Origin: Streptomyces sp. NBC_00775 | GTDB lineage: Bacteria; Actinomycetota; Actinomycetes; Streptomycetales; Streptomycetaceae | NCBI RefSeq assembly: GCF_036347135.1 | Contig: NZ_CP108938.1 | Location: forward strand, 7,626,001 to 7,690,000 | Length of the DNA: 64,000 nucleotides | Reading direction: 5' to 3' | Part shown: positions 29,265-37,920 of the stretch, piece after piece | Layout of the letters: every line of letters starts with the position of its first letter | Position numbering within the stretch: the stretch's first letter is position 1 | Translations under genes and position numbers: made by a program | The notes under the pieces: generated by a model | What the model saw: only the letters and a program-made list of their open reading frames with translations | The model's database searches: none | What the model was told of the DNA's origin: nothing

Positions 29265-29367
29265 CAGTCCTGTGGATCCACTGAACGCAGCAGCTCGAGC
29301 AGTCTCTGTGCGGGAGTCAGCCGGTTGTCGGTGATGTGCACGGCTTTCGCCCCACAGGATGTCAGCT
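29265..29367 (-). pseudogene. C-terminal remnant of an unidentified gene
   Basis: The minus strand reads CGAKAVHITDNRLTPAQRLL followed by ELLRSVDPQD and a TGA at 29265, with good actinobacterial codon use. The frame is closed by a TGA upstream just before the rnpB-end repeat and has no ribosome site. It looks like the last 34 codons of a gene cut off at the island edge; the parent family was not recognised. Confidence 0.35.
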
Positions 29368-29406
29368 CAGCTCAGACGCCGTTTTGACGAATCGTGCAGC
29401 CGTCCC

Positions 29407-29430
29407 CGGCGTATAGCCCGACTCGTCTGC
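29407..29430 (+). repeat. Attachment-like direct repeat copy 3 (rnpB 3' end)
   Basis: Identical over 24 bases to copy 2. It is followed four bases later by a terminator hairpin like that behind rnpB, so this copy plus hairpin is probably the displaced original rnpB end and marks the return to chromosome. Confidence 0.87.
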
Positions 29431-29434
29431 TTTT

Positions 29435-29474
29435 ACGGCCCTGGCCTGGGCGGATGCTCGGGGCAGGGCCGTTT
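29435..29474 (+). terminator. Displaced rnpB-type terminator
   Basis: ACGGCCCTG (29435-29443) pairs with CAGGGCCGT (29464-29472), followed by TTT. Stem sequence is the same as the rnpB terminator at 10048; the 20-base loop differs. Confidence 0.75.
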
Positions 29475-29574
29475 GGGGTTGGGGGCTCGGCTGACCTGGC
29501 GCGTCCTCGCTGTTGGTTGGAGGTGGCACCCGGCAGGCCAACATGGTCGGGCACCACCGTGGTCTGGTCTGAAC

Positions 29575-30159
29575 TCAATTCTTTCGCTCTCCGAGCGCCG
29601 CCCGCAGCCAGTCCAGCGACCCCGTGTCCAGCACCGCATCAGCGAGCGCCCGCCCCGTCTTGGTGGCGATCCGCCCCCGGCTGTTGTCGATCCACCGCTG
29701 AGCATTTGTGTAGCCCTGGTCCCGGTACTCGATGCCCTGGATCATGCACTCCAACTTGTCGGCATCCCGCGCGCAGATGGCCTCCGGGGAGTCCTTGGCC
29801 TCGTACTCGGCGACCAGGTCGCGTACGGCTTCGGCCAGGAGCTCTGGCATGCCGGCCACTTGGTCGGCGGTGATGTCGCGGGGGTCGGCCTCTCCGCCGG
29901 TGTACTTCTTGCCGAGGTGGTTGATGTCGCCGGTGCGGGTCTCCTGGGAGTCGTGCCAGACGGCGAGGAACGCGGCCCGGGCCGGGTCGGCGCCCTCCAG
30001 CTTTGCGATGACCGTTGCGATGAGGGCGGTACGCCAGGAGTGCTCGGCGACTGACTCGGGGTTCTTCACGCCGGCCATCCACCATCCGGTGCGAGCGGTG
30101 TTCTTCAGCGTTCCCGCCTCGTACAGGAAACGGGCAACCGCCGTCAGGTCCTCGGACAC
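29575..30159 (-). CDS. HD-domain phosphohydrolase (YfbR-like)
   Basis: A 194-residue HD-superfamily protein with metal ligands in ESVAEHSWRTALIA, LAVWHDSQETRTGDI and a later RDADKLE. The family includes 5'-deoxynucleotidases such as YfbR and broad nucleotidases; the exact substrate is not set by the sequence. GTG 30159 has GGAG seven bases upstream; the longer frame to 30243 overlaps the preceding gene and is not used. It sits 13 bp after the XRE regulator on the same strand, so the two may be co-transcribed. Confidence 0.87.
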   Translation of the reverse strand: MSEDLTAVARFLYEAGTLKNTARTGWWMAGVKNPESVAEHSWRTALIATVIAKLEGADPARAAFLAVWHDSQETRTGDINHLGKKYTGGEADPRDITADQVAGMPELLAEAVRDLVAEYEAKDSPEAICARDADKLECMIQGIEYRDQGYTNAQRWIDNSRGRIATKTGRALADAVLDTGSLDWLRAALGERKN

Positions 30160-30172
30160 CGTGGGGCTCCTC

Positions 30173-31339
30173 TCACGCCTCGGTGAGGCGGATCGCGTAC
30201 CGCATGCTTTCCAACTCCCGTCGCCCGCGCGGCGAGAGCTCACGGCTATCCAACATCACGGGGAGCCGGTCGCGTAGGGCCCGGGCGGCCGCGCCGGATC
30301 GCAGCAGGTTGGGGCGGATCTGGAGCAGCGACCACAGGGAGTGGATGTTGAGGTCGACGTAGCCGTGGTGCGGCGCCAGGCCCTGGACGAGGTGCGACAG
30401 GAGCTTGTCGCCGGGCCACGGCCGGGGTGTGCGGTCGGCGATGAAGTCGTCCGACAGCTCCAGGTGCTGCATCTCGCCGACCCAGTATGCCCAGTAGTTC
30501 AGGTTGGCTGCCTCTCCGGTGTCGTCGTTCATGAGCGTGGTGTCAATGAAGTGGCTCATGCGGTCGCGGTCGCCCTGCCGGGCGGCGACGGCCGCGACGC
30601 TGCGGGCGTTGAGCCACAAGGTCAGCCAGTCGTTCGGCCGTTCGGTGCGCTGCTGGTGGGCGAGCCAGTCCGCTGCGTCTGTCTGGGTGTCGTAGCTGGA
30701 GAGGTAGAGGGCTTGGCGGCGTAATAAGAACTGTCCTTCGCCGCGGGCTTGCTCGGCGGTATGCCGCATGGTGGAGAAGAACACCGCACGTTCTGACTGG
30801 CTGAGCTGGGGGCCGGACGGGGCGGGGCCACGCCGGGGGCGCGGCGGCTGAGGCAGGTCCCGGATGGGTTGCGGCGGTACGCAGTTGAGCGGCCACGCCA
30901 GGACCTCGCCGAGTTCGCGCTGCATCACCATCGCGCCGAGCGGGCTCTCCTTCACCGCGGCGTCTTCGTCGAGCACGGTTCCAAGGAGGACGTCCGCCTC
31001 CAGAGCGCGCTCAAGCGCCTGTAGGAGCGCGGACGGGGTGTTCAGCTGCATGAGCCGGTGGCGGTGCATGAGCATCTGGCCGACCGGCACGGAGGTCAGC
31101 GGGCGGCGCCCTGTCTCCCACCCGGCGACGGTGTCCGGGGAGACGTTCAGGTGCTCGGCGAGCTCCTCCTGCGTGTAGCCCTGTTGTTCCCTGATGACGC
31201 GTAGGACGTACCCCGAGATGAGGCCTGAACGGGGCCGCCCTGGCGTTCCCGTACCGCTCGTCAGGGTTTGTCGTGAGCTTGGCCGCATGGGGTGTCCGTT
31301 CCCGGGGTTCGAGCGCAAACCACTTGTACTCACAGTCAC
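30173..31339 (-). CDS. XRE-family transcriptional regulator
   Basis: Up to 388 residues. Residues 40-95 form a Cro/CI helix-turn-helix ([29 protein letters not shown]). The long C-terminal part is helical with tryptophan-rich segments and resembles the TPR-like sensor regions of Streptomyces XRE regulators. The start may be GTG 31339 or ATG 31288; neither has a strong ribosome site. It diverges from the small-gene cluster at 31411-32403, an arrangement typical of Streptomyces regulator/DUF gene sets. Confidence 0.82.
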   Translation of the reverse strand: MTVSTSGLRSNPGNGHPMRPSSRQTLTSGTGTPGRPRSGLISGYVLRVIREQQGYTQEELAEHLNVSPDTVAGWETGRRPLTSVPVGQMLMHRHRLMQLNTPSALLQALERALEADVLLGTVLDEDAAVKESPLGAMVMQRELGEVLAWPLNCVPPQPIRDLPQPPRPRRGPAPSGPQLSQSERAVFFSTMRHTAEQARGEGQFLLRRQALYLSSYDTQTDAADWLAHQQRTERPNDWLTLWLNARSVAAVAARQGDRDRMSHFIDTTLMNDDTGEAANLNYWAYWVGEMQHLELSDDFIADRTPRPWPGDKLLSHLVQGLAPHHGYVDLNIHSLWSLLQIRPNLLRSGAAARALRDRLPVMLDSRELSPRGRRELESMRYAIRLTEA

Positions 31340-31410
31340 TTCAGGCTGTGGCGCCGGATTTCTACCGTTGTAGCCATCCCTGATCGAGCCTAGTAGGGAG
31401 GCAGTTATTC

Positions 31411-31491
31411 ATGGGACCCGTTACCCATGCACATGGCCCGAACGTGTCACCTGAGGTGGCGCGATGCCCAGTCGCGGAGGCTGAGCGGTGA
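31411..31491 (+). CDS. 26-residue micro-ORF coupled to the next gene
   Basis: ATG 31411 has AGGGAGG nine bases upstream and opens a 26-codon frame (begins GPVTHAHGPNVSPEV) whose TGA overlaps the GTG of the next gene (GTGA at 31488-31491). It may be a leader peptide that couples translation or a small protein in its own right. Called on ribosome site and overlap only. Confidence 0.45.
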   Translation: MGPVTHAHGPNVSPEVARCPVAEAER

Positions 31492-32042
31492 GGAGAGAAG
31501 CCGGACGCATCACATCGGATCCAGAGGCCGGGATGGTGGTGCACACGCGTGCCGATGACGAGTTGGGCGTCACCGAGTGGCTCCTGCAGGCTGCCGACGA
31601 TCCGGCGCGAGCGCGCGCCGAGTGGCAGACCATGGAGGTCGCCCTGCTGCGTTGCGGGGTTTGCTTCACGGCCATCCGAGTCCGGGCCGACGTCGTGTTC
31701 GCCGCCGCTCGCAGTGAGGAGTGCGCCCGAGTCGACGCGTACCTGGCCGCCGCATTGCACGGCGGCCCGGTATTCGTCGACCGGCAATCCGGCTGGTACT
31801 ACTGCCTGGTCCCGGCCGGGACTTGCACCACCTGGCGGGTGCCGGACACGGCCTGTCTCGGTGTGGACAGCTACCTTGGCGTGCCGCACCCGAGCGTCGA
31901 CTCAAGCCGATACCGGGCCCGATCCTCTTGGTCCGTGCCGCCGGACCGTCCCGAAGTCGTTTGCCAGGCCGATGCGGTCGCGCAGATGACCAACCTGGGC
32001 CGTTTCCTCCTGGCCGGCGCGGAGGAGACTGGCGATGCGTGA
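31488..32042 (+). CDS. Hypothetical protein resembling a Streptomyces primase-like N-terminal fold
   Basis: 184 residues from GTG 31488. The central GCGVCFTAIRV-like region, GGPVFVDRQSGWYYCLVPAG and TWRVPDTACLGVDSYLGVP resemble proteins found next to XRE/DUF6415 genes in Streptomyces and loosely the bifunctional primase/polymerase N-terminus; the primase catalytic acids are not evident. It overlaps the next gene by 8 bases. Function unknown; probably works with its two neighbours and the divergent regulator. Confidence 0.6.
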   Translation: MRREAGRITSDPEAGMVVHTRADDELGVTEWLLQAADDPARARAEWQTMEVALLRCGVCFTAIRVRADVVFAAARSEECARVDAYLAAALHGGPVFVDRQSGWYYCLVPAGTCTTWRVPDTACLGVDSYLGVPHPSVDSSRYRARSSWSVPPDRPEVVCQADAVAQMTNLGRFLLAGAEETGDA

Positions 32043-32403
32043 CAGCCGACCGCTCGATTTCGACCTGCTCCGTCATGCCTGGACGGAAGCCTTGGCACTG
32101 ACCAATGGACTGCCCGCCACCGTCCCAAGCCGGGCCGAGGTAGACAGGCTGACCGGCTATCTGCGTGGGGCCGTGGAACTGTTGGTCGCCGAGCTGGAAG
32201 CGGTGATCGAAGGGCAGCCGGAGGACACCAGCGACCGCGAGACCGCGCGCTGGCTCCTCATCCGCACCCGCAAGGCTCTCGACGAGGGGGCGGGCTCGAA
32301 CCACCGCACGGGCGCTGTTCACGTCGAAGACCTCGCCCTGACCTGTCGGGCCTTGGTCACGCTGTGTCGTCGGCAGCTCTGCGAGCCCGTTCTGAGCGGT
32401 TAG
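32035..32403 (+). CDS. DUF6415-like protein
   Basis: 122 residues from ATG 32035, inside the end of the preceding gene. The all-helical pattern (EVDRLTGYLRGAVELLVAEL, TARWLLIRTRKALDEG, DLALTCRALVTLCRRQL) fits the DUF6415 family, labelled in databases as a natural-product biosynthesis protein without proven function. A related small protein is at 23714. Confidence 0.65.
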   Translation: MRDSRPLDFDLLRHAWTEALALTNGLPATVPSRAEVDRLTGYLRGAVELLVAELEAVIEGQPEDTSDRETARWLLIRTRKALDEGAGSNHRTGAVHVEDLALTCRALVTLCRRQLCEPVLSG

Positions 32404-32515
32404 CTCGCCGGAAGGCAGCCTGTCCGTCGTTGTGCTCGTCCCCGAGCCGTCGCCGTACGGCTTCGTGAAGGCGTCACAGATGCGACCCGGCGCTCGACAC
32501 CAATCGTCCAGGTCG

Positions 32516-33922
32516 TCACGCCCGCTTCAGGTGCTCGGTGAGCCCCTGAAGTGTGTCCCAGACGTGCGGGTCGGTCCCGTCGCCGAGGAGGTAGTGCAGG
32601 GCCGGTTCGGTTGCGTGGCCGAGTTGGGTGGGCGTGAGGTCGAGGGGTGGGCGGCGGGCCTGGTCGAGGCCGATGTCCCTGACCGTGTCGGAGCCCAGTG
32701 TGAACGAGACGGGGATGGGTGGGGTTTCGAAGTGCGGGGGGATCGTCAGGTCGCGGCGGGCGGTGCGGAGTGAGGTGAGCATGGTGGTCAGGCCGTGCTC
32801 GGTGGCGAGGGCTTCGGCGAGGGGCTTGATGGTGTCGAGGGGTGGGGTCTCGTCCTTCGCGTAGCCGAGGGTGAGGGTGATGTCCTCCTCGACTCCGGCG
32901 GGGGTGCGGGTGATGCGGAGGGTGGCGATGGCCGGGTGGTCGGGGTGGCCGACGGCGATCAGCCAGGTGGGCTGGGGTGCACGGGTGCGGGCGAGGTCGG
33001 TCAACTGGCGGGTGGACCAGGGGAGGTTGACCGGTTCGGCGGTGCTCCAGCCGGCGGGTGGGGATCCGGTGAGGGTGTGCCAGGTGGTTTCCAGGGCGCG
33101 GCCCAGGACCAGGTCTTCGTCTGCGTGGTGGCGGGTGCGCAGGGAGACGATCAGCTGGCGTTCGCCGGTGTCGGTGGTGGGTGTGAAGGCCTTTGCGACC
33201 GAGGCCGCACCGTTCTCGTCGAGTGCGGGCGTGAAGGTCCCGCCTTGCCAGTGGAGTACGGCGCCGGAGAGGCCGTCGTAGAAGCCGTGGTCGGGGTCTT
33301 GGATGACCCAGCGGTTGGGGTGGCCGTGCAGGGCGGTGCGGGTGGGCAGGGTGAGGCGGGTGGTCGGTGGGGTGACGATTTGTACGGCGCGGTCGTCGGC
33401 TGTGGCTGCGCGCAGGGCGTCGGTGAGCCAGCTGGTCATGGTGACGAGGGGGCGGTCCTGGATGACCACGGCGGTCTTGGTGGTGAGGACGTCCACCGCC
33501 GGGGCCGATGTCGCGGGGACGGGGACCGCTGAGACGTCCGTGGTGAACGGGACGGCGTCCGTGGAGGCCGCTTCCGGGGGCCAGACCGACCCGCCCAGGA
33601 CAGTCGTCAGACGTCCGGCGAAGGAACCCGCCAGCCGGCCGCCCTCGGCGACAGCGGTGGAGGCGCGGGCCTCGGTCCACCACACCGGGCTGTCCGGGAG
33701 GTCGGGGTCGGGTCCTAGAAGGCGGGTGGTTTCGCCGGGGACCTGGACGAGGATGGGAGCCTCGACGGAGACCAGGGGGCGGCCGTCGGGGGCGCAGAGC
33801 TGGATGACGGCGCCGTCGGCGAGGGTGTTGATGCCGAGGTCGGGTCCGCCCGCGTAGAGGCCCGCGAGGAGGGTGCGCAGGTCCGGCATTTTCGGGGTGA
33901 GGGCGATGACGTCCTTGGTCAC
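32516..33922 (-). CDS. DUF6177 family protein of the type VII secretion locus
   Basis: A 468-residue protein of the DUF6177 family, regularly found beside ESX genes in Streptomyces. Visible segments include TTKTAVVIQDRPLVTMTSWL and WLIAVGHPDHPAIATLRITR. The start GTG 33922 overlaps the eccC stop by GTGA, so it is translated from the same mRNA as the last gene of the locus. No enzymatic motif is apparent; a structural or chaperone-like role is possible. Confidence 0.8.
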   Translation of the reverse strand: MTKDVIALTPKMPDLRTLLAGLYAGGPDLGINTLADGAVIQLCAPDGRPLVSVEAPILVQVPGETTRLLGPDPDLPDSPVWWTEARASTAVAEGGRLAGSFAGRLTTVLGGSVWPPEAASTDAVPFTTDVSAVPVPATSAPAVDVLTTKTAVVIQDRPLVTMTSWLTDALRAATADDRAVQIVTPPTTRLTLPTRTALHGHPNRWVIQDPDHGFYDGLSGAVLHWQGGTFTPALDENGAASVAKAFTPTTDTGERQLIVSLRTRHHADEDLVLGRALETTWHTLTGSPPAGWSTAEPVNLPWSTRQLTDLARTRAPQPTWLIAVGHPDHPAIATLRITRTPAGVEEDITLTLGYAKDETPPLDTIKPLAEALATEHGLTTMLTSLRTARRDLTIPPHFETPPIPVSFTLGSDTVRDIGLDQARRPPLDLTPTQLGHATEPALHYLLGDGTDPHVWDTLQGLTEHLKRA

Positions 33923-36900
33923 GGAGCGGATCCCGGTTCTTCTTCTGCTGCTTCGTCGGTCAGTGCTGTCTGGATGAGCTGGTGGTGGCGGCCGCGGCGG
34001 ACGAGCGTGCCCCGTCCCGGGGGCTGCTGGGACGCGTAGAGGCCGGGGAAGAGCTGGCCCTCGGTGCGGTCGCCGGTCATGAGGAGGGCGGTGGTGCCGG
34101 TTTCGCGCAGAGTGGTCAGCAGGGGTTCGTACAGGGCGCGGGATGCGCCGGCGGCGCGGCGGGCGATGACGAAGTGCAGGCCGATGTCCTGGGCGGAGGA
34201 GATGTACGGGAGGAAGGGGGCCAGGGGCTGCTGGTTCGCCGTGGTGAGGATGTCGTAGTCGTCGACCAGGATCACGATCCGCGGTCCGGTGAACGAGGGC
34301 TCCGCACCCACCACGTCGGGGTCAGCCGACTCCGGCAGGCGCTTTTCCAGCTCGGTGGCGATGCCGGTGGCCAGGGCGGCGGCCAGTTTGGCGTTGTGGG
34401 CGTAGCCGCCGCGGTACGGCTCGGGGATCGTGCCGCGCAGGCCCCGGCGCGGGTCGAAGACGCCGAAGACCAGTTCCTCGTCGCGGTATCTGTCCACGAG
34501 TTGGCGGGCTATCAGTTTCAGCAGATTGGTCTTGCCGCACTCGTTGTCGCCCAGGATCAGCAGATGCTGGTCGCTCCCGAACAGGTCCAGCAGGGCCGGG
34601 GCCAGCGCGTCCTGGTCGACGCCCAGCGGCACCCGCCGGGGCTCGGCGGCAAGGGACGGCAACTGCGCTGCGGGCAGCCGGGTCGGCAACACCCGCACAG
34701 GAGCGGCGAGTTCACCGTGCCAGCTGGCGCGGATCGTGCGGGCGGTCCGCTCGAGGACGGAGGCGAGGTCGCCCGCGTGGGGGTGGTTGTCGATGCGGGG
34801 CAGTGCGACCTGTGCGAACAGTTTCGCGTCGGTCAGGAGACGGCCCGGGGTGTCGGGGGCGAGCGTCTCGGACAGCTTGCGGTCGATGGACGAGTCGGCC
34901 GCGTCGTTGAGGCGTAGCTCGACGCGGGTGCCGAACATCGACTGGGTGGCGATGCGCACGTCGTTCCAGCGCAGCATCCCGGCGACGATGTGGATGCCGT
35001 AGCCGCCGCCGCGCTTGAGGAGGTCGGCCACGCTGTCGTCGAGGTCGGCGAACTCGTCGCGCAGCGAGCCGAATCCGTCGACGAGCAGCACGATGTCGGT
35101 TGAGCCGAGCTGCGGCAGCTTGCCCTTGGCGCGCAGGTGGCGCAGTTGGTCGACGGAGTCGATGCCGTGTGTGCGGAAGAGTTCCTCGCGTTCGGTGAGC
35201 ATGGTGCGCACCTCGGCGACGGTGCGGGCGGCCCGTTCGTGATCGGCGCGTCCGGCGATGCCGCCGACGTGCGGCAGTCCGGCGAGGGCGGACAGGCCGC
35301 CGCCGACCAGGTCGAGGCCGTAGACGGCGACGTCGTACGGGGTGTGGGTGAGGGCCAGGGAGAGGGCGAGGGTGCGGAGCAGGGTGGTCTTGCCGGACTG
35401 CGGGCCGCCGATGACGGCCGCGTGGCCGCCGGCGACGGTCAGGTCGAGCAGCCAGGGCTGCTGCCACTGCTTGGCCGGGTCGTCCAGGATGCCCAGCGGG
35501 ACGCGCATCGGGCCGTCGCGGTGGGCGAGTCGGAGGCCTTCCGTGTCGGCTTCAAGAGGACCGGCCGCGCTGTCGAGGGTGACGGCGTCCGGAAGTGGCG
35601 GCAGCCAGATCCGGCGCACCGGGGGCGCGGCGACGGCGAGTTGGTCGACCATCACCGACAGGACGGTCGGCCCGGTTTCGCGCTTGGTGGCGACGGGTTC
35701 CTGTGCCGCGTCGGTCTCGGGCGTGCCGATTGTGTTGTAGGTCGGGTATGGCCAGGCGAGCGGCTCGTCGCCCTTGTCTTCCAGCAGGGCTGGGCCCTGG
35801 TAGGCGCCGGAGACGTAGCCCGCCTTGAAGCGTTCGTACGTGGAGGTATCCACCTTCAGATAGCCGAAGCCGGGCAGGGGCGGCAGGTGGAAGGCGTCGA
35901 CGGTGTCCAGCACGGTGCGCGACTCGTCTGCGGAGAAGGTACGCAGGCCCAGCCGGTAGGAGAGGTAGGTGTCCAGGCCCTTGAGTTTGCCGCCCTCGAT
36001 GCGCTGGCTGGAGAGCAGCAGGTGGACGCCGATGGAGCGGCCGATGCGGCCGATGGACAGGAACAGGTCGATGAAGTCCGGTTTGGCGGTGATGAGTTCG
36101 CCGAACTCGTCGATGACGACGAACAGGTGGGGGAGGGGTTCCAGGTCGGGGCGATCGGTGGCGCGCAGGGCGGCGTAGTGGCCGATGTCGGCGACGTTCC
36201 CCGCGTCCTTGAGTACCTGCTGGCGGCGTTTGACCTCGCCGGCGAGGCTGCTGTGGACGCGTTCGACGAGGCCGGCCTGGTTCTCCAGGTTGGTGATCAC
36301 CCCGGCCACGTGCGGGAGTTCGGTGAACGGGGCGAAGGTGGCGCCGCCCTTGTAGTCGACCAGGACGAGGGCCAGGTCCTCGGGGGAGTGGGTGGCGGTG
36401 AGCGCCAGGACAAGGGTGCGCAGGAGCTCGCTCTTTCCGGAGCCGGTCGCGCCCACGCACAGCCCGTGCGGGCCCATGCCCAGCTCGGAGGACTCCTTCA
36501 GGTCCAGTAGTACCGGCTCGTGACGGTCCGTCAAGCCGATTGGTACGCGGAGGAATTCGCGCTCGCTGCGGGGCGCCCACAGCCTTTCGATATCGAGCGC
36601 GGCCGGGTTCTCGATGCCCAGCAGGGCGGGGAAGTCCACCGGCCCGGAGACCGGGGTGCCTTCGGCCGCGGACTCCGCCGACAGCCGCATCGGGGCCAGC
36701 ATCCGGGCGAGGCCCTCCGCCCCCGCGGTGCTCACAGCGTCCGACGTTCCGTGAGCGGCGGGTCCCGAGCGCAGATCCTCCACGGTGATCCGGTCGTCGA
36801 CGTGGACGGTGATGCGGACGCTCACCTGATCCGGCTCGTGCACCTGCTGCTCCAGCAGGTGCAGCACGGTGACGCCCATGTCGGCCAGATCAACGGCCGT

Positions 36901-37920
36901 GTCCGGGCGAGGGAGTTCGGCCGCCGTCTCTCCGTACGCGTCGCTGACGACCAGCAGCCGGCCTGTCAGCCGCAGCGCGTTGCGGTCCGACAGCCCGCGC
37001 CGTACCTCCGCCGCGTACGAGGCACGCTGCCGCAGGTCGTCGCGGCACAGGGCCGCCAGCTGGGCCAGGCTGGGCGCGATCCGGCGGGCGGCGACCGGAC
37101 CGTCGTGCTCGGCCGGATCGAGTACGTGGGGCAGCCACTTGGCCCACTCCCACTCGGCCAGCCGTTCGCCCGGTACGCCGAGCGCGACGGCCACGTCGCC
37201 CGGGGCGTGTGTGACCGCGGTCTGGATCAGGAGCGCGCGGGCGACCCGCAGGACCCCGTCGCGGTCGCCGACGACGCTGATGTTGCCCGCCCGGTCCAAG
37301 GGCACGGTGAGCGGGAAGTCCATCGCCGTGGCGAATCGGTGTTGCAGGGCGCGGGCCTCGTTGAGCATGAACGGGTCCGGCGGGGTCAGCACCCCGCCCG
37401 CACTGTTCTGCCCGACCACGAGCTCTTGCACCGGTACGTCCCCGGTGCCGACCCGCACCCGCAGGAAGTCCGCATCGTGGCGCCGCCGTTCCCACATCCG
37501 CGCCGGATCGCGGACGAGGTCGTACAGGGCCTCCGGCGGCGGATTCAGCAGCTGCGACTGCCGGCGCCGCTCCCGCTCCCCGGCACCGAGCTCGTCGCGC
37601 AGCTCCTCCAGATATTCGAGGTAGCGCTCGCGCTGGGTGCGCCGGGTGCGCTGCGCCTTGCCCCGCTGGGACAGGAACAGGGCCACCGCGCCAAGCAGCG
37701 CGAAGACCAGGACGATCGCTCCGAGCGCGGCGAACTGGCTGTTGCGGATGATCGTCATCATGACGACCGAGCTGATGACTCCGGCCATCGGCAGCAGCGC
37801 GGTGGCCGCGTTGCCGGTTTTTCCCTCGGGCAGGTTCGGCGGCGGTTCGATGGTGCGCGACTCGGCGGGGGCGAGGGGGCGGGTGGAGCGCGCGGGGCGG
37901 TGGATCTGATGCTGGGTCAT
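33919..37920 (-). CDS. eccC: Type VII secretion ATPase EccC
   Basis: A 1333-residue FtsK/SpoIIIE-type motor. Two membrane segments lie near residues 45-85 (LPMAGVISSVVMMTIIRNSQ; IVLVFALLGAVALFL). Three ATPase domains follow: GATGSGKSELL near 488, GGPQSGKTTLL near 836, and GDNECGKTNLL near 1121. The first also has LFVVIDEFGEL (Walker B) and LVDYKGGATF. EccC binds WXG100 substrate tails and powers export. A longer frame to 38481 exists only because the upstream DNA lacks stops; ATG 37920 overlaps the preceding gene by ATGA. Confidence 0.96.
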   Translation of the reverse strand: MTQHQIHRPARSTRPLAPAESRTIEPPPNLPEGKTGNAATALLPMAGVISSVVMMTIIRNSQFAALGAIVLVFALLGAVALFLSQRGKAQRTRRTQRERYLEYLEELRDELGAGERERRRQSQLLNPPPEALYDLVRDPARMWERRRHDADFLRVRVGTGDVPVQELVVGQNSAGGVLTPPDPFMLNEARALQHRFATAMDFPLTVPLDRAGNISVVGDRDGVLRVARALLIQTAVTHAPGDVAVALGVPGERLAEWEWAKWLPHVLDPAEHDGPVAARRIAPSLAQLAALCRDDLRQRASYAAEVRRGLSDRNALRLTGRLLVVSDAYGETAAELPRPDTAVDLADMGVTVLHLLEQQVHEPDQVSVRITVHVDDRITVEDLRSGPAAHGTSDAVSTAGAEGLARMLAPMRLSAESAAEGTPVSGPVDFPALLGIENPAALDIERLWAPRSEREFLRVPIGLTDRHEPVLLDLKESSELGMGPHGLCVGATGSGKSELLRTLVLALTATHSPEDLALVLVDYKGGATFAPFTELPHVAGVITNLENQAGLVERVHSSLAGEVKRRQQVLKDAGNVADIGHYAALRATDRPDLEPLPHLFVVIDEFGELITAKPDFIDLFLSIGRIGRSIGVHLLLSSQRIEGGKLKGLDTYLSYRLGLRTFSADESRTVLDTVDAFHLPPLPGFGYLKVDTSTYERFKAGYVSGAYQGPALLEDKGDEPLAWPYPTYNTIGTPETDAAQEPVATKRETGPTVLSVMVDQLAVAAPPVRRIWLPPLPDAVTLDSAAGPLEADTEGLRLAHRDGPMRVPLGILDDPAKQWQQPWLLDLTVAGGHAAVIGGPQSGKTTLLRTLALSLALTHTPYDVAVYGLDLVGGGLSALAGLPHVGGIAGRADHERAARTVAEVRTMLTEREELFRTHGIDSVDQLRHLRAKGKLPQLGSTDIVLLVDGFGSLRDEFADLDDSVADLLKRGGGYGIHIVAGMLRWNDVRIATQSMFGTRVELRLNDAADSSIDRKLSETLAPDTPGRLLTDAKLFAQVALPRIDNHPHAGDLASVLERTARTIRASWHGELAAPVRVLPTRLPAAQLPSLAAEPRRVPLGVDQDALAPALLDLFGSDQHLLILGDNECGKTNLLKLIARQLVDRYRDEELVFGVFDPRRGLRGTIPEPYRGGYAHNAKLAAALATGIATELEKRLPESADPDVVGAEPSFTGPRIVILVDDYDILTTANQQPLAPFLPYISSAQDIGLHFVIARRAAGASRALYEPLLTTLRETGTTALLMTGDRTEGQLFPGLYASQQPPGRGTLVRRGRHHQLIQTALTDEAAEEEPGSAP

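Larger units (their letters stand above)
25425..29430. mobile_element. Genomic island segment 2: restriction-methylase cassette
   Basis: A 4-kb segment bounded by identical 24-bp rnpB-end copies 2 and 3. It contains a single large gene (type ISP-like restriction-methylase) and a truncated open frame near its right edge. The lower GC of the gene and the absence of any recombinase suggest a cassette moved in trans at the same site as segment 1. Confidence 0.65.
29070..29574. other. 505-bp region at the right edge of the island
   Basis: Contains a truncated minus-strand open frame (29265-29367), rnpB-end copy 3 and a terminator hairpin like that of rnpB. The sequence after the hairpin resembles the sequence after the rnpB terminator (shared GCTGACCTGG at 10110 and 29490), as expected if both derive from the rnpB downstream region. 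Confidence 0.6.
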
